Positions 36,601 through 48,714 of a DNA stretch of 64,000 bases are shown here, one piece after another. The notes beneath the pieces were generated by a model. It made no database searches. It was not told the origin of the DNA and was given only the letters and a program-made list of their open reading frames with translations. Every line of letters starts with the position of its first letter. The first letter of the stretch is position 1. The position numbers and the translations under genes were made by a program. This DNA comes from Biomphalaria glabrata (lineage: Eukaryota > Mollusca > Gastropoda > Planorbidae), in contig NC_074716.1 of the NCBI RefSeq assembly GCF_947242115.1, positions 9,811,501 to 9,875,500 on the forward strand. Direction: 5' to 3'.

Positions 36601-38312
36601 ACTGAATCCTTGTACCATAAGAACATGGGACTCGTTGACTGAATCTTGGTGCCATAGGAACATGAGACTCGTTGACTGAATCCTTGTACCATAAGAACAT
36701 GGGACTCGTTGACTGAATCCTGGTGCCATAAGAACCTGAGACTCGTTGACTGAATCCTGGTACCTTAAGAACATGGGACTCGTTGACTGAATCCTTGTAC
36801 CATAAGAACATGAGACTCGTTAACTGAATCAGCCACGAGAGCCTTTGACATTAGACTTTAAGTCTCTAATTAACATGCACGACTTAATTAACATACGGAT
36901 ACGCCTAGTACGTAATGAGCTTCTCTAAAGGACATCTGTAATGTGTAAGATACGCCGATGTTTCCCTGTCTCATCCTTGGTAATATTCTCTATGTTCCTG
37001 TTTCGCACTCCTTGAGCTTATTTGAAAGTAAACTCCCTCTGGTGTGGAATTCTATCCATTCTAGAATTAATAAATACACTTACATTTCAAATCTATTTCA
37101 TCATCGCAACAACACATATTTTTAGTTGCACAATTTCAAATGCTATTATTTTTTACTTATATCAGGCTTGTCTTCGAGTCCTAAGATTAAGGAAGGTTGC
37201 AGTATTTTACGTGACTACGCAGCCCCAGCTGCGACCATCATGTTTCGCTACCATCCACCGCACATCTGTCATCGGCAGTGGATTATCTTTACTGTCTTTC
37301 TGTCTATTTTAAATTAATGTTTACTAATCACATATAACTACATTGTATGAATGTAATATACTCAAGATAAAAGCGCTTCTATACATATAAAATGTTTACT
37401 AAAAATAGGCTTAGATAGATTGACTAGTTTGAAAGCATTCAATACAATCTAATAATAAATTATTAATAAAACAGTTTATAACTCTTTTAACATTTATTCT
37501 GTATGGGAGACGACCACACAGCAAAGCGAGACTAATCTTCATATAAGGAGGCGTAGCAAGGTACCAGTGTGCCCTGGGTCAAGAATATCTTAGTGGACAC
37601 GAATGTAAAGTGAGACAAAACAATTGAATAATTTTAATATTACGGTACAATGTTATTTAACTTTAGTGAGGCCAATATTTAAACATGCATCCTCTTTTTG
37701 GGACCCCAAAACTCGAGAAAACATAAAGAAACTAGAATGAATAAAAAATAGAGCATTGAGATTTAAAACAAACGAATATTCCAGTTTAATTAGAGTAACA
37801 CCATTAGTAAAATCACTTAACTTAAGAGACATTTCAGGACAGAGGAATAAAAAGTAAAGTAGCTATAATACATAAAACACTAAACCATAAAAAAAAGAAT
37901 AAGAAAACCTAATGAAATACTCAGAAAGACACAAAGATAAAGGCAAATGTAATATTTCATACGAAACAATCATTCGTACAAGTGCTCCTTCTTCCCTAGT
38001 GCCATGGATTGCCTGAATCAGCCAGGAAAACGACTTAGCAGAGCTTAAGCCATTGATTAAATCCATGACTAGATTGACACATGAAATGCGTAGGAAGTAA
38101 TTATCTTCTTTTTCTGAAGTAACGTCTGAAATATATATATAGATGGTACGTACTTGATATGTCTTTATGAAAGGCTTCCTTAAAGGATTCCATCCATGAA
38201 CAATATTCCATGGCAATATCGTCTGGGTCAAATGTGAATAGAGAATGGTGCCATCATATAATTCTGTGTCGTTTGCACTTGAAATGAAACTGGGCATTAA
38301 CGACTCAGACAT
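33675..38312 (-). CDS. BTB-BACK-Kelch-like protein
   Basis: The main exon runs from 35347 (acceptor ctctctccaccag) to the stop at 33675, about 557 residues. It begins within a divergent BTB fold (EVIIENKGFHFNHSIMAGLL, then LSAETFMKFLIMLEGKHDL and AVYVLQIPLLVQHHERVL). A BACK-type helical region follows (LTYEDLMFLVEHDELCVEKE, VLLAIFQWAA), then weak Kelch-type blades (about 290 residues, e.g. NLTVFNDQLYAVCSSGSES and SVCGIPGVCWNVEFW). Such proteins are usually substrate adaptors of Cullin-3 ubiquitin ligases. A probable first exon is 38312-38150 (MSESLMPSFISSAND..., ending near KPFIKTYQ). A phase-compatible donor there (after 38150) is weaker than an out-of-phase gtacgt at 38153, so this join is tentative. 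The 2.8 kb intron holds a 37-bp minisatellite and a LINE. Confidence 0.8.
35450..35655. repeat. hAT-MITE, left end decayed
   Basis: The right end aaaagtttgggaaacactg is typical. Internal ggggtac motifs occur on both sides (35466-35475 and 35586-35625). The left terminus is not recognisable. Confidence 0.45.
35690..36828. repeat. 37-bp minisatellite, about 30 copies
   Basis: The unit is gactcgttgactgaatcttg plus gtgccataagaacatgg. Because 37 is not a multiple of three and the unit lacks minus-strand stops, all three minus frames stay open for over 300 codons with a 37-residue period (SVNESHVLMAPRFSQRV...). This is an artefact of the array and not a gene. Variant units (cttgtacc, cctgagac, cataggaac) alternate along the array. 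Confidence 0.97.
37190..37275. repeat. Short interspersed repeat E
   Basis: The block aaggttgcagtattttacgtgactacgc and then agctgcgacc recurs in part at 46870-46940 and 54960-55090, with cagttgcgacctacatattt. Class unknown. Confidence 0.4.
37660..38130 (+). mobile_element. LINE 3' end (family 1)
   Basis: Decayed RT C-terminus from gaggccaatatttaaacatgc through gagtaacaccattagtaaaa and cttcttccctagtgccatgg to aagtaacgtctgaaatat. It lies in the intron of the BTB-Kelch gene, in the opposite orientation. Confidence 0.7.
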
Positions 38313-38399
38313 GATGACAATAGTTTATGTTTAAATCTGTTAAGTATTTGTGAAACAATTGACATTGATAGTTCGGTAAAATACTTTGAATTGGAAAGT

Positions 38400-40020
38400 T
38401 GATTCTGAAAGTCTTCTCTTAATTCTTGAATTTGAATTTTTTCTTCACAGTAATTAGTCGTAGGGTTATCAAATTCCCTTATAACTTTCCGCAATGGTGT
38501 AGTGCAAAAAAACAACAAAAAAACAACAACAACAAAAAAAAAACCCAACTGTATGAAAAGCCCAAGATCGCGCTATTTCAGCAGCCTCATTTCACACCCT
38601 CTAAAAAGTCATTTCTCCAATAAATTACTTCAATCCAGATCTTCTCCAGTTGACTTTCTGTTTTATGTAGGTCTTTCTGCTTATTTTCAAACATTCTTGA
38701 CAAAACTCTGACTGCGCTATTACAATTATTTACTTAACAATAAACTGAACAATGTTACCGAATTTTCTAATTTAACTCTAAGTGCTGCAGCTTCCAGGCG
38801 ATCTAATCTGCTTGAGGAACACAAAATAATTTATGTTAACAGCTTTAGTACATCAAAGTATCGGAGTCTCATTGCCGTTAGAAAATCATTCCTTGATGAC
38901 CAACTTGTTGGCATTTTTTTTTTTTACTTTCCTATAAATTGTGCTTTCCAAATAGAATCAAGACGTGACCATCTTGAGATTATGTGAGCAAAATAAAACA
39001 CAAACTATGTCATACTAAGTCATACTAAGTCATACTAAGTCATACTAAGTCATACTAAGTCATACTAAGTCATAGAAATCTGCAACGTCTTTAACATTGC
39101 AGACTTAATCGTTTCAGACCAAGTTTAGGTTGCGGTTAGCACAATGCACATAAAGCTCCAGCAGCTGCTTTTGATGAAATAATGCTTATGGCCATTGTAC
39201 TGTCCACTAATATTGGAAGCATCATCTCTTTTTGAATCTGTGAGGCTTTGTTTTCCTATCACATTTCAATACTCATAGCAATTTTAAATAAAACCTGGCA
39301 CAGGTATATAGTCTAATTATAGTGATGTTAACTTTTTGATAGAACTATGAACCAAATACTAAGCATTGGTCAGAGAAATATTTAATGCTTTTTTTTTTTG
39401 GTTTGCTGATTAAACCTAATCCTTTTTTTATTCTGCTATAATCATTACATAAACATTTTTTTTACACAACACAAAGCAATATAATAAAAAGCTACCCATG
39501 ACGCGATCGTCCCAATAGAATGTTGAACACTATTTTACAGTTCTATTTCGAAGGATAGGATACAATAGTTCTGTTAATCCCAGCTGTTGAGACAGCTTGC
39601 TACTCATAAATCATAGTTGAAAGTCAATTAAGATATCAACTCAGTTTAAAACTTCAAAATACTGCTACGGATCTCGTAAACAAAAATACTTAGTTAAAGA
39701 TTTTAAATAAAAAAGAAAAAAGAAACATATTGAGCTTTGAAAAAAATGAATAATTAGTAGCTGTGTTTAAATTTAAATTCGTGATCATCAGGACTATCCC
39801 TATAGTAATACTATCAATGGTTTATACAGGGAAAAAAAGAAAGGGAAGAATTGGCAAAAGTTATCACCTTAAACGCACAATTAGTGCTTGCCACCACTAC
39901 AATGAACTTAATGGAAAGCAGTTACTTACATTGAAGCAACCCAAGACGCTGTTACTCCATTTCTAGCTTATAACACGGCTCAATGTTTTTAAGTTAATAT
40001 GGCATGCTATATTTCTTCTT
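38400..40020. other. Mostly featureless AT-rich DNA
   Basis: It includes a 10-bp tandem repeat (catactaagt, seven copies, 39008-39073) and poly-A/CAA runs near 38505-38545. No exon is supported. Confidence 0.5.
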
Positions 40021-40029
40021 GAAACTGTC

Positions 40030-40240
40030 AGGTAAAGTTGAGCCTTCGGCTCTTGGAAATCTGGCCAGCAAAAGTGAAGAAGAGCTCCCTCTCACCGGCC
40101 TGAATGGGAACAGTGTACACTGTTCTGTCTGGCGGGGTGTCAGACTCGAGGCCTCTGCGTACAGCGGGACCCCTGCCATTTTCTTTTTCTATACCAGGCT
40201 AACCGTGCAGGACACGCCAAAATGTAACGACCCCTTGAGG
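40030..40240. other. GC-rich island, candidate exon or repeat
   Basis: Sharp rise in GC against the flanks. The plus strand reads EPSALGNLASKSEEELPLTG; the minus strand is open too (MAGVPLYAEASSLTPRQTEQ). A possible acceptor (gaaactgtcag) precedes 40033. I cannot tell a coding exon from an old repeat; neither translation is a family I know. Confidence 0.3.
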
Positions 40241-41214
40241 CAATCATGATTAAAGAAAGTCAAGAAACATTGCGTTAGTCAAGACTCTTTGAAATGTTGT
40301 CTCCTTCATAAAGCTTTATTTGATTATCATTGAGACGCCTCTCAAGAAATTAATATACATTTTAAAACGTTCTTATTAGAAGATGGAGACAAATCTTTAA
40401 AAGGAAATATTAATTGCTAATAATGCCATTTAATTTAGTTAATATTTACCATGGGTTGATATTTAAAATAAAAATACTTTTTTTTTATCCCTTTACAAAG
40501 AAATTGACCTGCTGTCAGGACGTCATGCCATCTGGGGGAGGGGGGGGCGCCTTGCAGTTTGAGAAATGCGGGATTAGATCTTGACTATATTTAGATTATA
40601 GCATGGCTACATTTTGGTTAAACTAGATCTAGATTATGTCACTAAGAAATCAATTAATAATTCGTAAGTATTTACTTCCAACGCATGATACAATGGGAGT
40701 TCCACTAATATTTTCCATAGATTATTGTAGTTCTTTCCGAATCTAGTCTGATAGATGAATTGCTCAGTATTTTTGGCTCTTTTTAGATCTTACTTGTCGC
40801 TTCCGGATTTCGTAGATTAGGACCTATATATATATGTAAATATCAAAGCCAATTAAAAAAATAGTTTTAAAGCGAGTATTCAACACGGTGTCCTATAGTC
40901 TTGAGTTTAGAATTCCCAATAAATTGAATATTTTAAAACCAAAATAACTATGAAACACGTTTTGAAAGGGTTAATCTGTGTGATAGGCTGACTAACGATA
41001 CAGGCCAGCGTGTGGTCAATTGTGTGAAGGGAAGATGAAAGTACGAAGAAAGTTTTGCTGGTACTAACTGGTCCCATGCGAATCACCCCCGACATAGTCA
41101 TGGCATCATACAAAAAATGATGTTTTAGCAGACCAAGTAGGGCTCTATACGGTACTTTCTCTAAACACATTAATCAAATAATATTAACGATAATAATAAT
41201 TTTACCACCACAAA

Positions 41215-41455
41215 AGAGATACAAGACACCGATAGCAATGACAAACAGACACAAACACTCTTTTGTTCCCCTAGCAATCAAATCATTAAATAGAAACAAT
41301 TTGATATAAAGTTTTCACATGTAAATTATGAGTCTTGTGTGAATGTATATTTTGTTTCTTTCTAGTTATAATGTTTTGTTTGGTGTAATGCACAAATTGT
41401 AAGACTAATTTCCATATAGACAATAAAGATTATTATTATTATTATTATTATTATA
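41215..41455 (+). mobile_element. LINE 3' end with (ATT)n tail (family 4)
   Basis: From agatacaagacaccgatagc to caataaagattattattatt. It matches the minus-strand copy at 18695-19010. Short tail debris of the same kind lies at 41752-41800 (minus strand). Confidence 0.7.
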
Positions 41456-41509
41456 ACACATTAGGCTTTGAGATTAGGCCTAAACATTTATGGAAGTTAT
41501 CCAAAATAA

Positions 41510-41703
41510 CTATATACCCCATTGTTATATCAACCGAGGGGATAATAGCAACTGACCTCACAGATACCTTCAAGGCCCTTAACATTCCTGAGAACATTCT
41601 AGTTGCCTATCAGAGGGCGGTACTGCTACAGACCTGCCACATCACCAGAAAATTCCCAGTGGAAACTGATAAAGGGTCTACAATGCAATTTGTTTCCTTT
41701 TAA
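41510..41703 (+). mobile_element. LINE RT C-terminal fragment
   Basis: One open frame encodes IPIVISTEGIIATDL...NIPENILVAYQRAVLLQ and then TCHITRKF, ending at TAA. This is the familiar end of LINE polyproteins (VP-I-S--G-I---L...LQ-AV-L-TCHI-RKFL). The upstream part is missing. Confidence 0.65.
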
Positions 41704-42329
41704 CGAAACTCGACCCTGGTAGCGCCAGAGAAGGAATACTCTTTCGTTTCTAGCATAATAATCTTTATTATCCATAAGGAGATTTGTCATAAATAATGAT
41801 ATTTGAAAATTGTTAGTGGTAGTGTTGACCTAAGACGTTATCATGGACTATGTTTCTATAACTTTAGAAAGGTAATGGTTCTGAAGTCTTAATACCCTGG
41901 AGAGGAGTTTACACTGCATAGCATGGCATCGTTGTGAAAGAACACATTCAATAAAGGGTTGTGATTTGGTTTACCAGCGTGAGATTTAAACGAACGTGAT
42001 TTTATTTAAAAAATTAATACTAGTGGCAATGTTTTCGGATCCGAAGATGAACTAATGAGTACTGTCTTTCAAAAGACTACGCCGTTAGGGTTAAGATGTA
42101 CATAATCTGACAAATCAAATGCAGAAAAAGCGGTTGTTCGCCGGAGGGTCAATTAAAACATTTCGTTTTGTCTTTTGCACCCATCTTTGGTAAGGGCTTT
42201 TCTTTGGATGGGTGTTCGACACAAGGCAGTTTTCCAATGGTAGTTAGGCTCCTTTACTGTCTGAACCGGCCTCCATCAAAACATGGTTAATTGTAATGTA
42301 CTCTGCTCTGCATGCAAATACTTCAGAGG

Positions 42330-42925
42330 CGCGATGGCTGAGTGGTAAAGCCTTAGTCTTTGAAGCGATAGTGAAAACTGGTATTTTTTTTATTTCGGTA
42401 TATTTAGGAGGACACTGATTTCACACAGCTCTAATGAGTACTTGACATTTGTTGGTGACATGCACAAGAAAAAAGATTACTTTTTTTAAAACAACGCTTA
42501 TCAAAGGGAAGGAACCCCTCATTACTGCCATTTATTTGAAAGTTTCAGGATTTAGCTCCCTTTCTTTCGACTCTGAATAGTTATGGAAAATTTCGACTTG
42601 ATCCGAGAATGGGAAGAGGGAGAAACAAACGTGTCAATACGTTAGATGGGGATTAAATCCGGTTATTTCCCTTATTTCGATGTCAAGTACAAACATTTAT
42701 AAACATCAATTAATTTAGTAATTGGTAATGTTTTATTTGATTCATGTTTTGTCAGGTACAATAAATAATTGTGCAACGTTTCAACTTGATCCGAGAATTG
42801 GGAAAACCATATGTTGAAACTTTTTACCAGACAGACAGAGTGAGTTGATATAAGCTTTGTAAAAAGTAAAGGCTGTTGGTCGTTGTGCTTGCCAAATGTC
42901 ACCCCCCATTAACCTTTATTTGTTT
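42330..42925 (+). repeat. SINE family A, split and degraded
   Basis: The head (gaggcgcgatggctgagtgg) and part of the body end near 42470. A tail segment (aaaggctgttggtcgttgtg) reappears at 42862-42925. Between them are two 'ttgatccgagaat' repeat fragments. Confidence 0.55.
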
Positions 42926-43485
42926 ATTAAGGAGGGAAGGGAGGTACCCTTTCTGAAAACGTTCACATGGCGTTAGGTACCTTCTTTAGAGCACCGTATC
43001 AGAAACCCCATTAGTTAACGAACATGCTGAGATGACTCCCTTAGAGCACGTGAAAGGAAGCGGGCAGTGAGTTTTAATCTCGCCTTGTCCCCGTACAAGG
43101 ACAGACCCGATGCCGCACATGGACCAGTTATCTCTCATATTTTTGTCCCGATCGCCCTTTATGCATGTCCTAACTCAGTTAATAGTCAGTACCAGGTGGC
43201 CGAGCCTCGCTCAGAGGAATAATCTATTAACGAAAAATATTTACCCGAAATTATTTTTTACACGCGTAGGACGTATTGTATTTGAAAAGGTAAGATAAGA
43301 TAATCTGACCTAGTAACCTGGTCATTCTCACGCACTACCCTTGGCCAACATTACTGACCCCTCCCTTTCTAGTTGCCAGCCAACGTGTGTGTTGGAATGT
43401 GGCTAAAAGTCCGATCTTTACTTTGAAAAGCTGATTACATTTAAAGCAGTATTGAGCTTCTTAAAACTCGTCTTTTATTATTGCT

Positions 43486-44492
43486 GGTCGTTGTCTTTTG
43501 TCATTGCTGGTTGTTGTCTTTTGTCATTGCTGGTTGTTGTCTTTTGTCATTGCTGGTTGTTGTCTTTTGTTATTGCTGGTTGTTGCCTTTTGTCATTGCT
43601 GGTTGTTGTCTTTTGTCATTGCTGGTTGTTGTCTTTTGTCATTGCTGGTTGTTGTCTTTTGTCATTGCTGGTTGTTGTCTTTTGTTATTGCTGGTTGTTG
43701 CCTTTTGTCATTGCTGGTTGTTGTCTTTTGTCATTGCTGGTTGTTGTCTTTTGTCATTGCTGGTTGTTGTCTTTTGTCATTGCTGGTTGTTGTCTTTTGT
43801 TATTGCTGGTTGTTGCCTTTTGTCATTGCTGGTTGTTGTCTTTTGTCATTGCTGGTTGTTGTCTTTTGTCATTGCTGGTTGTTGTCTTTTGTCATTGCTG
43901 GTCGTTGTCTTTTGTCATTGCTGGTTGTTGTCTTTTGTCATTGCTGGTTGTTGTCTTTTGTCATTGCTGGTTGTTGTCTTTTGTTATTGCTGGTTGTTGC
44001 CTTTTGTCATTGCTGGTTGTTGTCTTTTGTCATTGCTGGTTGTTGTCTTTTGTCATTGCTGGTTGTTGTCTTTTGTCATTGCTGGTTGTTGTCTTTTGTC
44101 ATTGCTGGTTGTTGTCTTTTGTCATTGCTGGTCGTTGTCTTTTATTATTGCTGGTCGTTGTCTTTTGTCATTGCTGGTTGTTGTCTTTTGTCATTGCTGG
44201 TTGTTGTCTTTTGTCATTGCTGGTTGTTGTCTTTTGTTATTGCTGGTTGTTGCCTTTTGTCATTGCTGGTTGTTGTCTTTTGTCATTGCTGGTTGTTGTC
44301 TTTTGTCATTGCTGGTTGTTGTCTTTTGTCATTGCTGGTTGTTGTCTTTTGTTATTGCTGGTTGTTGCCTTTTGTCATTGCTGGTTGTTGTCTTTTGTCA
44401 TTGCTGGTTGTTGTCTTTTGTCGTTGTCGGTTGTTGTCTTTTGTCGCTGCTGGTTGTTGTCTTTTGTCGTTGTCGGTTGTTGTCTTTTGCCT
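43486..44492. repeat. 23-bp minisatellite, about 44 copies
   Basis: The unit is ttgtcttttgtcattgctggttg. A variant (ttattgctggttgttgcc) recurs at intervals of 5, 8 or 11 units (about 43567, 43682, 43797, 43981, 44234, 44349), showing a higher-order period of about 115 bp. It is open in all three plus frames (up to 378 codons, Leu/Val/Cys-rich), which is an artefact of the unit. Confidence 0.97.
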
Positions 44493-44599
44493 CATAGCAA
44501 GTCGCAGGCGATGATGGATGATCTTGGGAATGCATTTCTCTGTCATGGGCGTCAATTTCGAATTTTCTTATTGAGCTATATACAATAATTTTATATCTC

Positions 44600-46335
44600 T
44601 TGGGTTGACCCTCTTGTCATCGCCGTCAATAGCATGGCTTCCCAAGTGTTGAGAAAAACACATGGAATATTGAAACACATTATTTGCAATTCAATAAAAT
44701 GTGACCAGACGTAATATACTATGAAGACTATATTACATTTGAGATCATTGTCATCTTGTATTTCATACACATCGCACCTAGAAGCAAACTGGCACTACTC
44801 TCAGATTGTCTGTTTAAAAAGACAATTATTGTTTGCATCACTAGTTCATGTTCATGTTCATGTTCATTTCTATGTTATTTTGGACTGTCGTTCTAATTAT
44901 TCAATGCATTGAACCTACTTAGATGTAGATCCGCAAAACCTCTTTCGACGCTCAGTCACAACCTCATGAAGTGGTCGAGTCCCAGTTCGTCATAACGTTT
45001 CTTTGTTTTAGACCTGATCTCTGTAACTGATTCCTAAAATCCTTCTCAGTCATTGTTGTTCAGCCACATATCGAATGCATCAGAACATACAATTACACTA
45101 ACTTAGATAAATATCGTAACCATAATTATATTATCGCTAATCAATTTAAAATCTAGAGGTGTAAATAGGTTAATGAGATATTGTGGTTTATAGTGTAAAA
45201 ATGTCACTGGTTCCGTTCCTTTCTCCCTTAGGGAAAATCGTTCAAACGAAGTTATAGAATTAGTTTTAATGAATATTTAGTACCAGCGGACTTCCAGCTA
45301 TTATTAATGACGACTCCGCTAATCTACTTTATTATCTCGTCTGGTAACTTTTCCCAGGTAAAAATTTTAATACTTTATACCACTTAATGATAAATTTGTC
45401 TGTTTTAAGCTAGAGATAATTAACAAAATTAGACAGGTGATTTTGCTATCAACTCAAATTTTCCTCTTAATTTAGATCTATTACATCTTCTGATACACAA
45501 AAATGTCCTGGGGCAAACCAGTGATCGACCAAAGTCCACGGTGACAGTAATAACACAGTAGCAAGGCAACCTGACCAATTATGGATTCCCGGAACTAACT
45601 ATAATGTAATTTGACGCCTAATAGATAATAATATTATATTTTGCCTTTATTATTAGTTCTATAGTTATACATAAGTCATGAAATATATATCTGAGGCAAA
45701 CAATAACAACGAAACAACATAATAATATTAAATAATAAAAAAGAGTTTGCTTCTAAACACTAACAGAAACGCTCTGAAGCATGATTTGATTTAATATTTA
45801 TCAAATTAACATCTGTAGAGTGTTCTTTGTCAATACATATATTTCGTAATTTACCTGGCTATATTTGTATACATCCTAAATAGCTAGCAGATAATGAATG
45901 GAAATATCGGAGGCTTAGTGTAAATGTATTTTATGTATAAAGAGACAAACCTCCCGAAGCTAACAAGCAGTAAATAATGAAATAAAAACATTTTCTGTTT
46001 GGGTTAAATCAGTTTTGATTAATTTATAAGATACATATAAATATATTTTAATGTTAAACTATTGTAAAAGAGTATTTATATTATAACTAAATCTGTAGTA
46101 AGACTTTCCAAAGTTTCGTGTTCTAATCACAATGTATTTCATTGTCTCTGTTTCACAGTATTTTGCTGTCTCTAGACAAACGTTTGTTTTAATTATAACG
46201 ATTCGAATTGTTCTTGTCGCTTAAATCTACCTTAGTTTTTTTTTTAAACTTATCGGGCTCATTCATTATTAAAAGTATTTAAAAAGATTAAACAATATTT
46301 ATACATAAAAAGTATTTCTAGGTATAAAATCGTAT
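44600..46335. other. Featureless AT-rich spacer
   Basis: No exon or repeat with clear ends was seen, apart from a short (GTTCAT)n run near 44847-44866. Confidence 0.45.
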
Positions 46336-46339
46336 AAAT

Positions 46340-46472
46340 TACAGACGTGACTTCCGAAGAGAAGATAATTAAGTCTTACGTGTTTCATGTGTTAATCTAG
46401 TCATGCGTGTTAATCAGAGACTTTAACTCTGCTAAGTTATTGGTTTTCCTGGCTGATGTTGTCAACCCAGGT
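46340..46472 (-). repeat. LINE family 1, 3' tail
   Basis: Contains acagacgtgacttccgaaga, tcatgcgtgttaatcagag and ttggttttcctggctgatg. Confidence 0.6.
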
Positions 46473-47318
46473 ATAAGCTGTTTATATTTATATGCTCATT
46501 CTGTTGTTTTTTTTTGTACGTGAATTGTTAGTATTAGAAACTTTTAATATATACTAACCAAATCTCCAGTTATATTAAATTCACAGTCCAATCAAAAATG
46601 AAATTGCATACTATTTCGATGTATTTTTTTCTTTGTTGATAAAATAATGTTATAAGTAATGATCTCTTAAACAAATCATAATCTATGTTTAGCTACCAAT
46701 TATTCGAGTTAAAATTTGCTTTTATTTTCTAGCTAGTACACAGAAGATTTTAGGACCAATCTTATAACTAATGTATGTTTACACTTTTAAATACATTAAA
46801 TAGCGTCAATACCTTTACGCAATTGTGGTAGACAACAGACAATTACTTTGCGCTTTTTATTCTCACGCGGTTCAAAAGACCCAACTGTGACCTACATATT
46901 TTGCCATAACAACGCAGAGAAAGACGTTTTCTCTTGAGGGTGTGTTCTCCGAATTGTTCAGTATTGAATAATTATAATATTAAGATTATAATCCTTTTTT
47001 GCTAAAAGAAATATGTGTATATAGTGTCTCAGGTGTGCATTGCTCTTTTGCTTAGCTAGACATTTAGACAAGATACCTGACACTTAATATATATATATAT
47101 ATATATATACTTAATAAAAATTGGTTTCAAAAGTATAAATTGATTAAGACTATGTTTGATATAGTCTCAAGTAAAAAAACAAACAAACCCTGTTTAGTCT
47201 ATTTCTGTTTGGTGTAAATTAACTGTTAATAAAAGTCCAAACTGTAACTCTTGTGTTAGAGGTGACAATTTAACTACTTTAATTTTTAGTATCTATTTTC
47301 TTATTAACTTACATTATA

Positions 47319-48344
47319 ATGGCTAATTTCACAAGTACCGTACTAGAAACATCTGCTATCATTAGCAAATACCAGTACTCCATAACAATGTTGTTCATCT
47401 CGAGTTGCATCATTGTCCTGGCCACGTATTCCATGACGGGCAACATCTTAAGTATCAAGACCTTCATTCTCATGGGGCTGGACGACGGAATGACCATCAC
47501 ATTTTTTGTGCTGTCCTTAACAGAACTCATATTCTGCATTTTCGCCATGGCGATGTCCGTTGGTTTTTTATTCCACTGCTTCGAGCTGCTACATCCGTTG
47601 GTCACCTTCAGCGTTGACCCTTACGGTCTCCTGATATATTTCGGCAATATCTGCGTCATGGTCCACATGAGCATACAGGTCATTACAACCTTCCTGGCCG
47701 TAGCCCGCTGCATGTGTGTGGTCAAGCCGATTCACTTCAAGAACGCTTTCACCATAAGAAGGTGCGTAGCTCTCTTGGTCTTCGTCTGGGCGTTTTCGTT
47801 GGCCAGCTACTTGCCACTGTTTGCCAGCATGGCTATTTTTACCCAGCATGACCCAAAAATAAATGTTACTCGCCCGGCACTTTGGCTTTCTCCAAACAGG
47901 CAACTAGTAAAAGACATCATCTGGACCATCGCGGACACAACGATTCCTTTCTGTACAGAGATCATTGTCATCATCTGTTTGATGATAATGGCAGACGGCT
48001 TAAGACGTGCTGCTAACTTTAGGATGTCTTCAAGCAATGTTTCCAAACCTTTAGATCTCAGAGCTTCTCAGAAACTAAGCGGCAAGGAACTCCTCATCAT
48101 AAAACAAGTTGCTTTAATCTCTGGTTTCTACTTACTGACCAACACGCCGAAAGTAGCCTCTAACATATTCGTTCTTGCGGAACCACAGTTCACACTTGGT
48201 GGTCAGTACAACGATCTGTACCTGGTGATTATCATATCTCGGAAACTAATAGAGACACTCAACTGCAGCATCAGTTTCCCAGTGTACTTTAAGTGCAATC
48301 CCAAGTTTCGATCTCTGACATTTGAATGGTCGAAGAAACATTGA
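47319..48344 (+). CDS. Chemosensory-type class A GPCR 2
   Basis: A 341-residue intronless paralogue of the receptor at 28158, same strand, about 18 kb away. By eye roughly two thirds to three quarters of residues match. It starts MANFTST with a sequon at N3. It keeps TGN in helix 1 (TGT in receptor 1), FFVLSLTEL in helix 2, FLAVARCMCVVKP in place of DRY, NTPK after helix 6 and SFPVYFKCNPKF in place of NPxxY. The region from helix 3 into helix 4 (47652-47790) is almost identical in DNA to receptor 1, far above the rest. Outer loops differ most, as expected for receptors with different ligands. No poly(A) signal is obvious nearby. Confidence 0.88.
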   Translation: MANFTSTVLETSAIISKYQYSITMLFISSCIIVLATYSMTGNILSIKTFILMGLDDGMTITFFVLSLTELIFCIFAMAMSVGFLFHCFELLHPLVTFSVDPYGLLIYFGNICVMVHMSIQVITTFLAVARCMCVVKPIHFKNAFTIRRCVALLVFVWAFSLASYLPLFASMAIFTQHDPKINVTRPALWLSPNRQLVKDIIWTIADTTIPFCTEIIVIICLMIMADGLRRAANFRMSSSNVSKPLDLRASQKLSGKELLIIKQVALISGFYLLTNTPKVASNIFVLAEPQFTLGGQYNDLYLVIIISRKLIETLNCSISFPVYFKCNPKFRSLTFEWSKKH

Positions 48345-48714
48345 TTGCAGATATTACAAATAGACATTTTTTAATGATTTTTTTTTTTTTTTACTTTTAC
48401 TAGCGACCCCCAAAAGGGGAAAAGACGCTATTAGTTTTGTGTGAAATGTCTGTCCGTCTGTCCTTCCGTCTCGTTTAGATTTCGTAAACTAGAATAGATA
48501 GTGAAAATCCGACATCATAATATTTTAATCCATTCAAAGATCTGATGCAATGGCTACTTTTTTCTTTTCTAACAATCTAATTTTTTAAAGTCACTTATTC
48601 AAGCAGTTTTTTTCATAACAATACACCACTTTTACAACTATTCACTATTAATAGTAACAAACACGGGAGGCACATTAGTCGGGGAGTAAATCATTTACCA
48701 CGTTTCAAATACAT

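Noticed and set aside
35631-36811. Several open frames of 250-355 codons on the minus strand
   Set aside because: All are readings of the 37-bp minisatellite. The periodicity of 37 residues equals three repeat units read in rotating frames.
39008-39073. Short regular array that could be mistaken for a CRISPR or binding-site array
   Set aside because: A plain 10-bp tandem repeat (catactaagt) with no spacers; CRISPR arrays are not expected in an animal genome.
43452-44588. A 378-codon open frame, Leu/Val/Cys-rich, looking like a membrane protein
   Set aside because: It is the translation of a 23-bp tandem repeat that is open in all three frames; there is no non-repeat domain.
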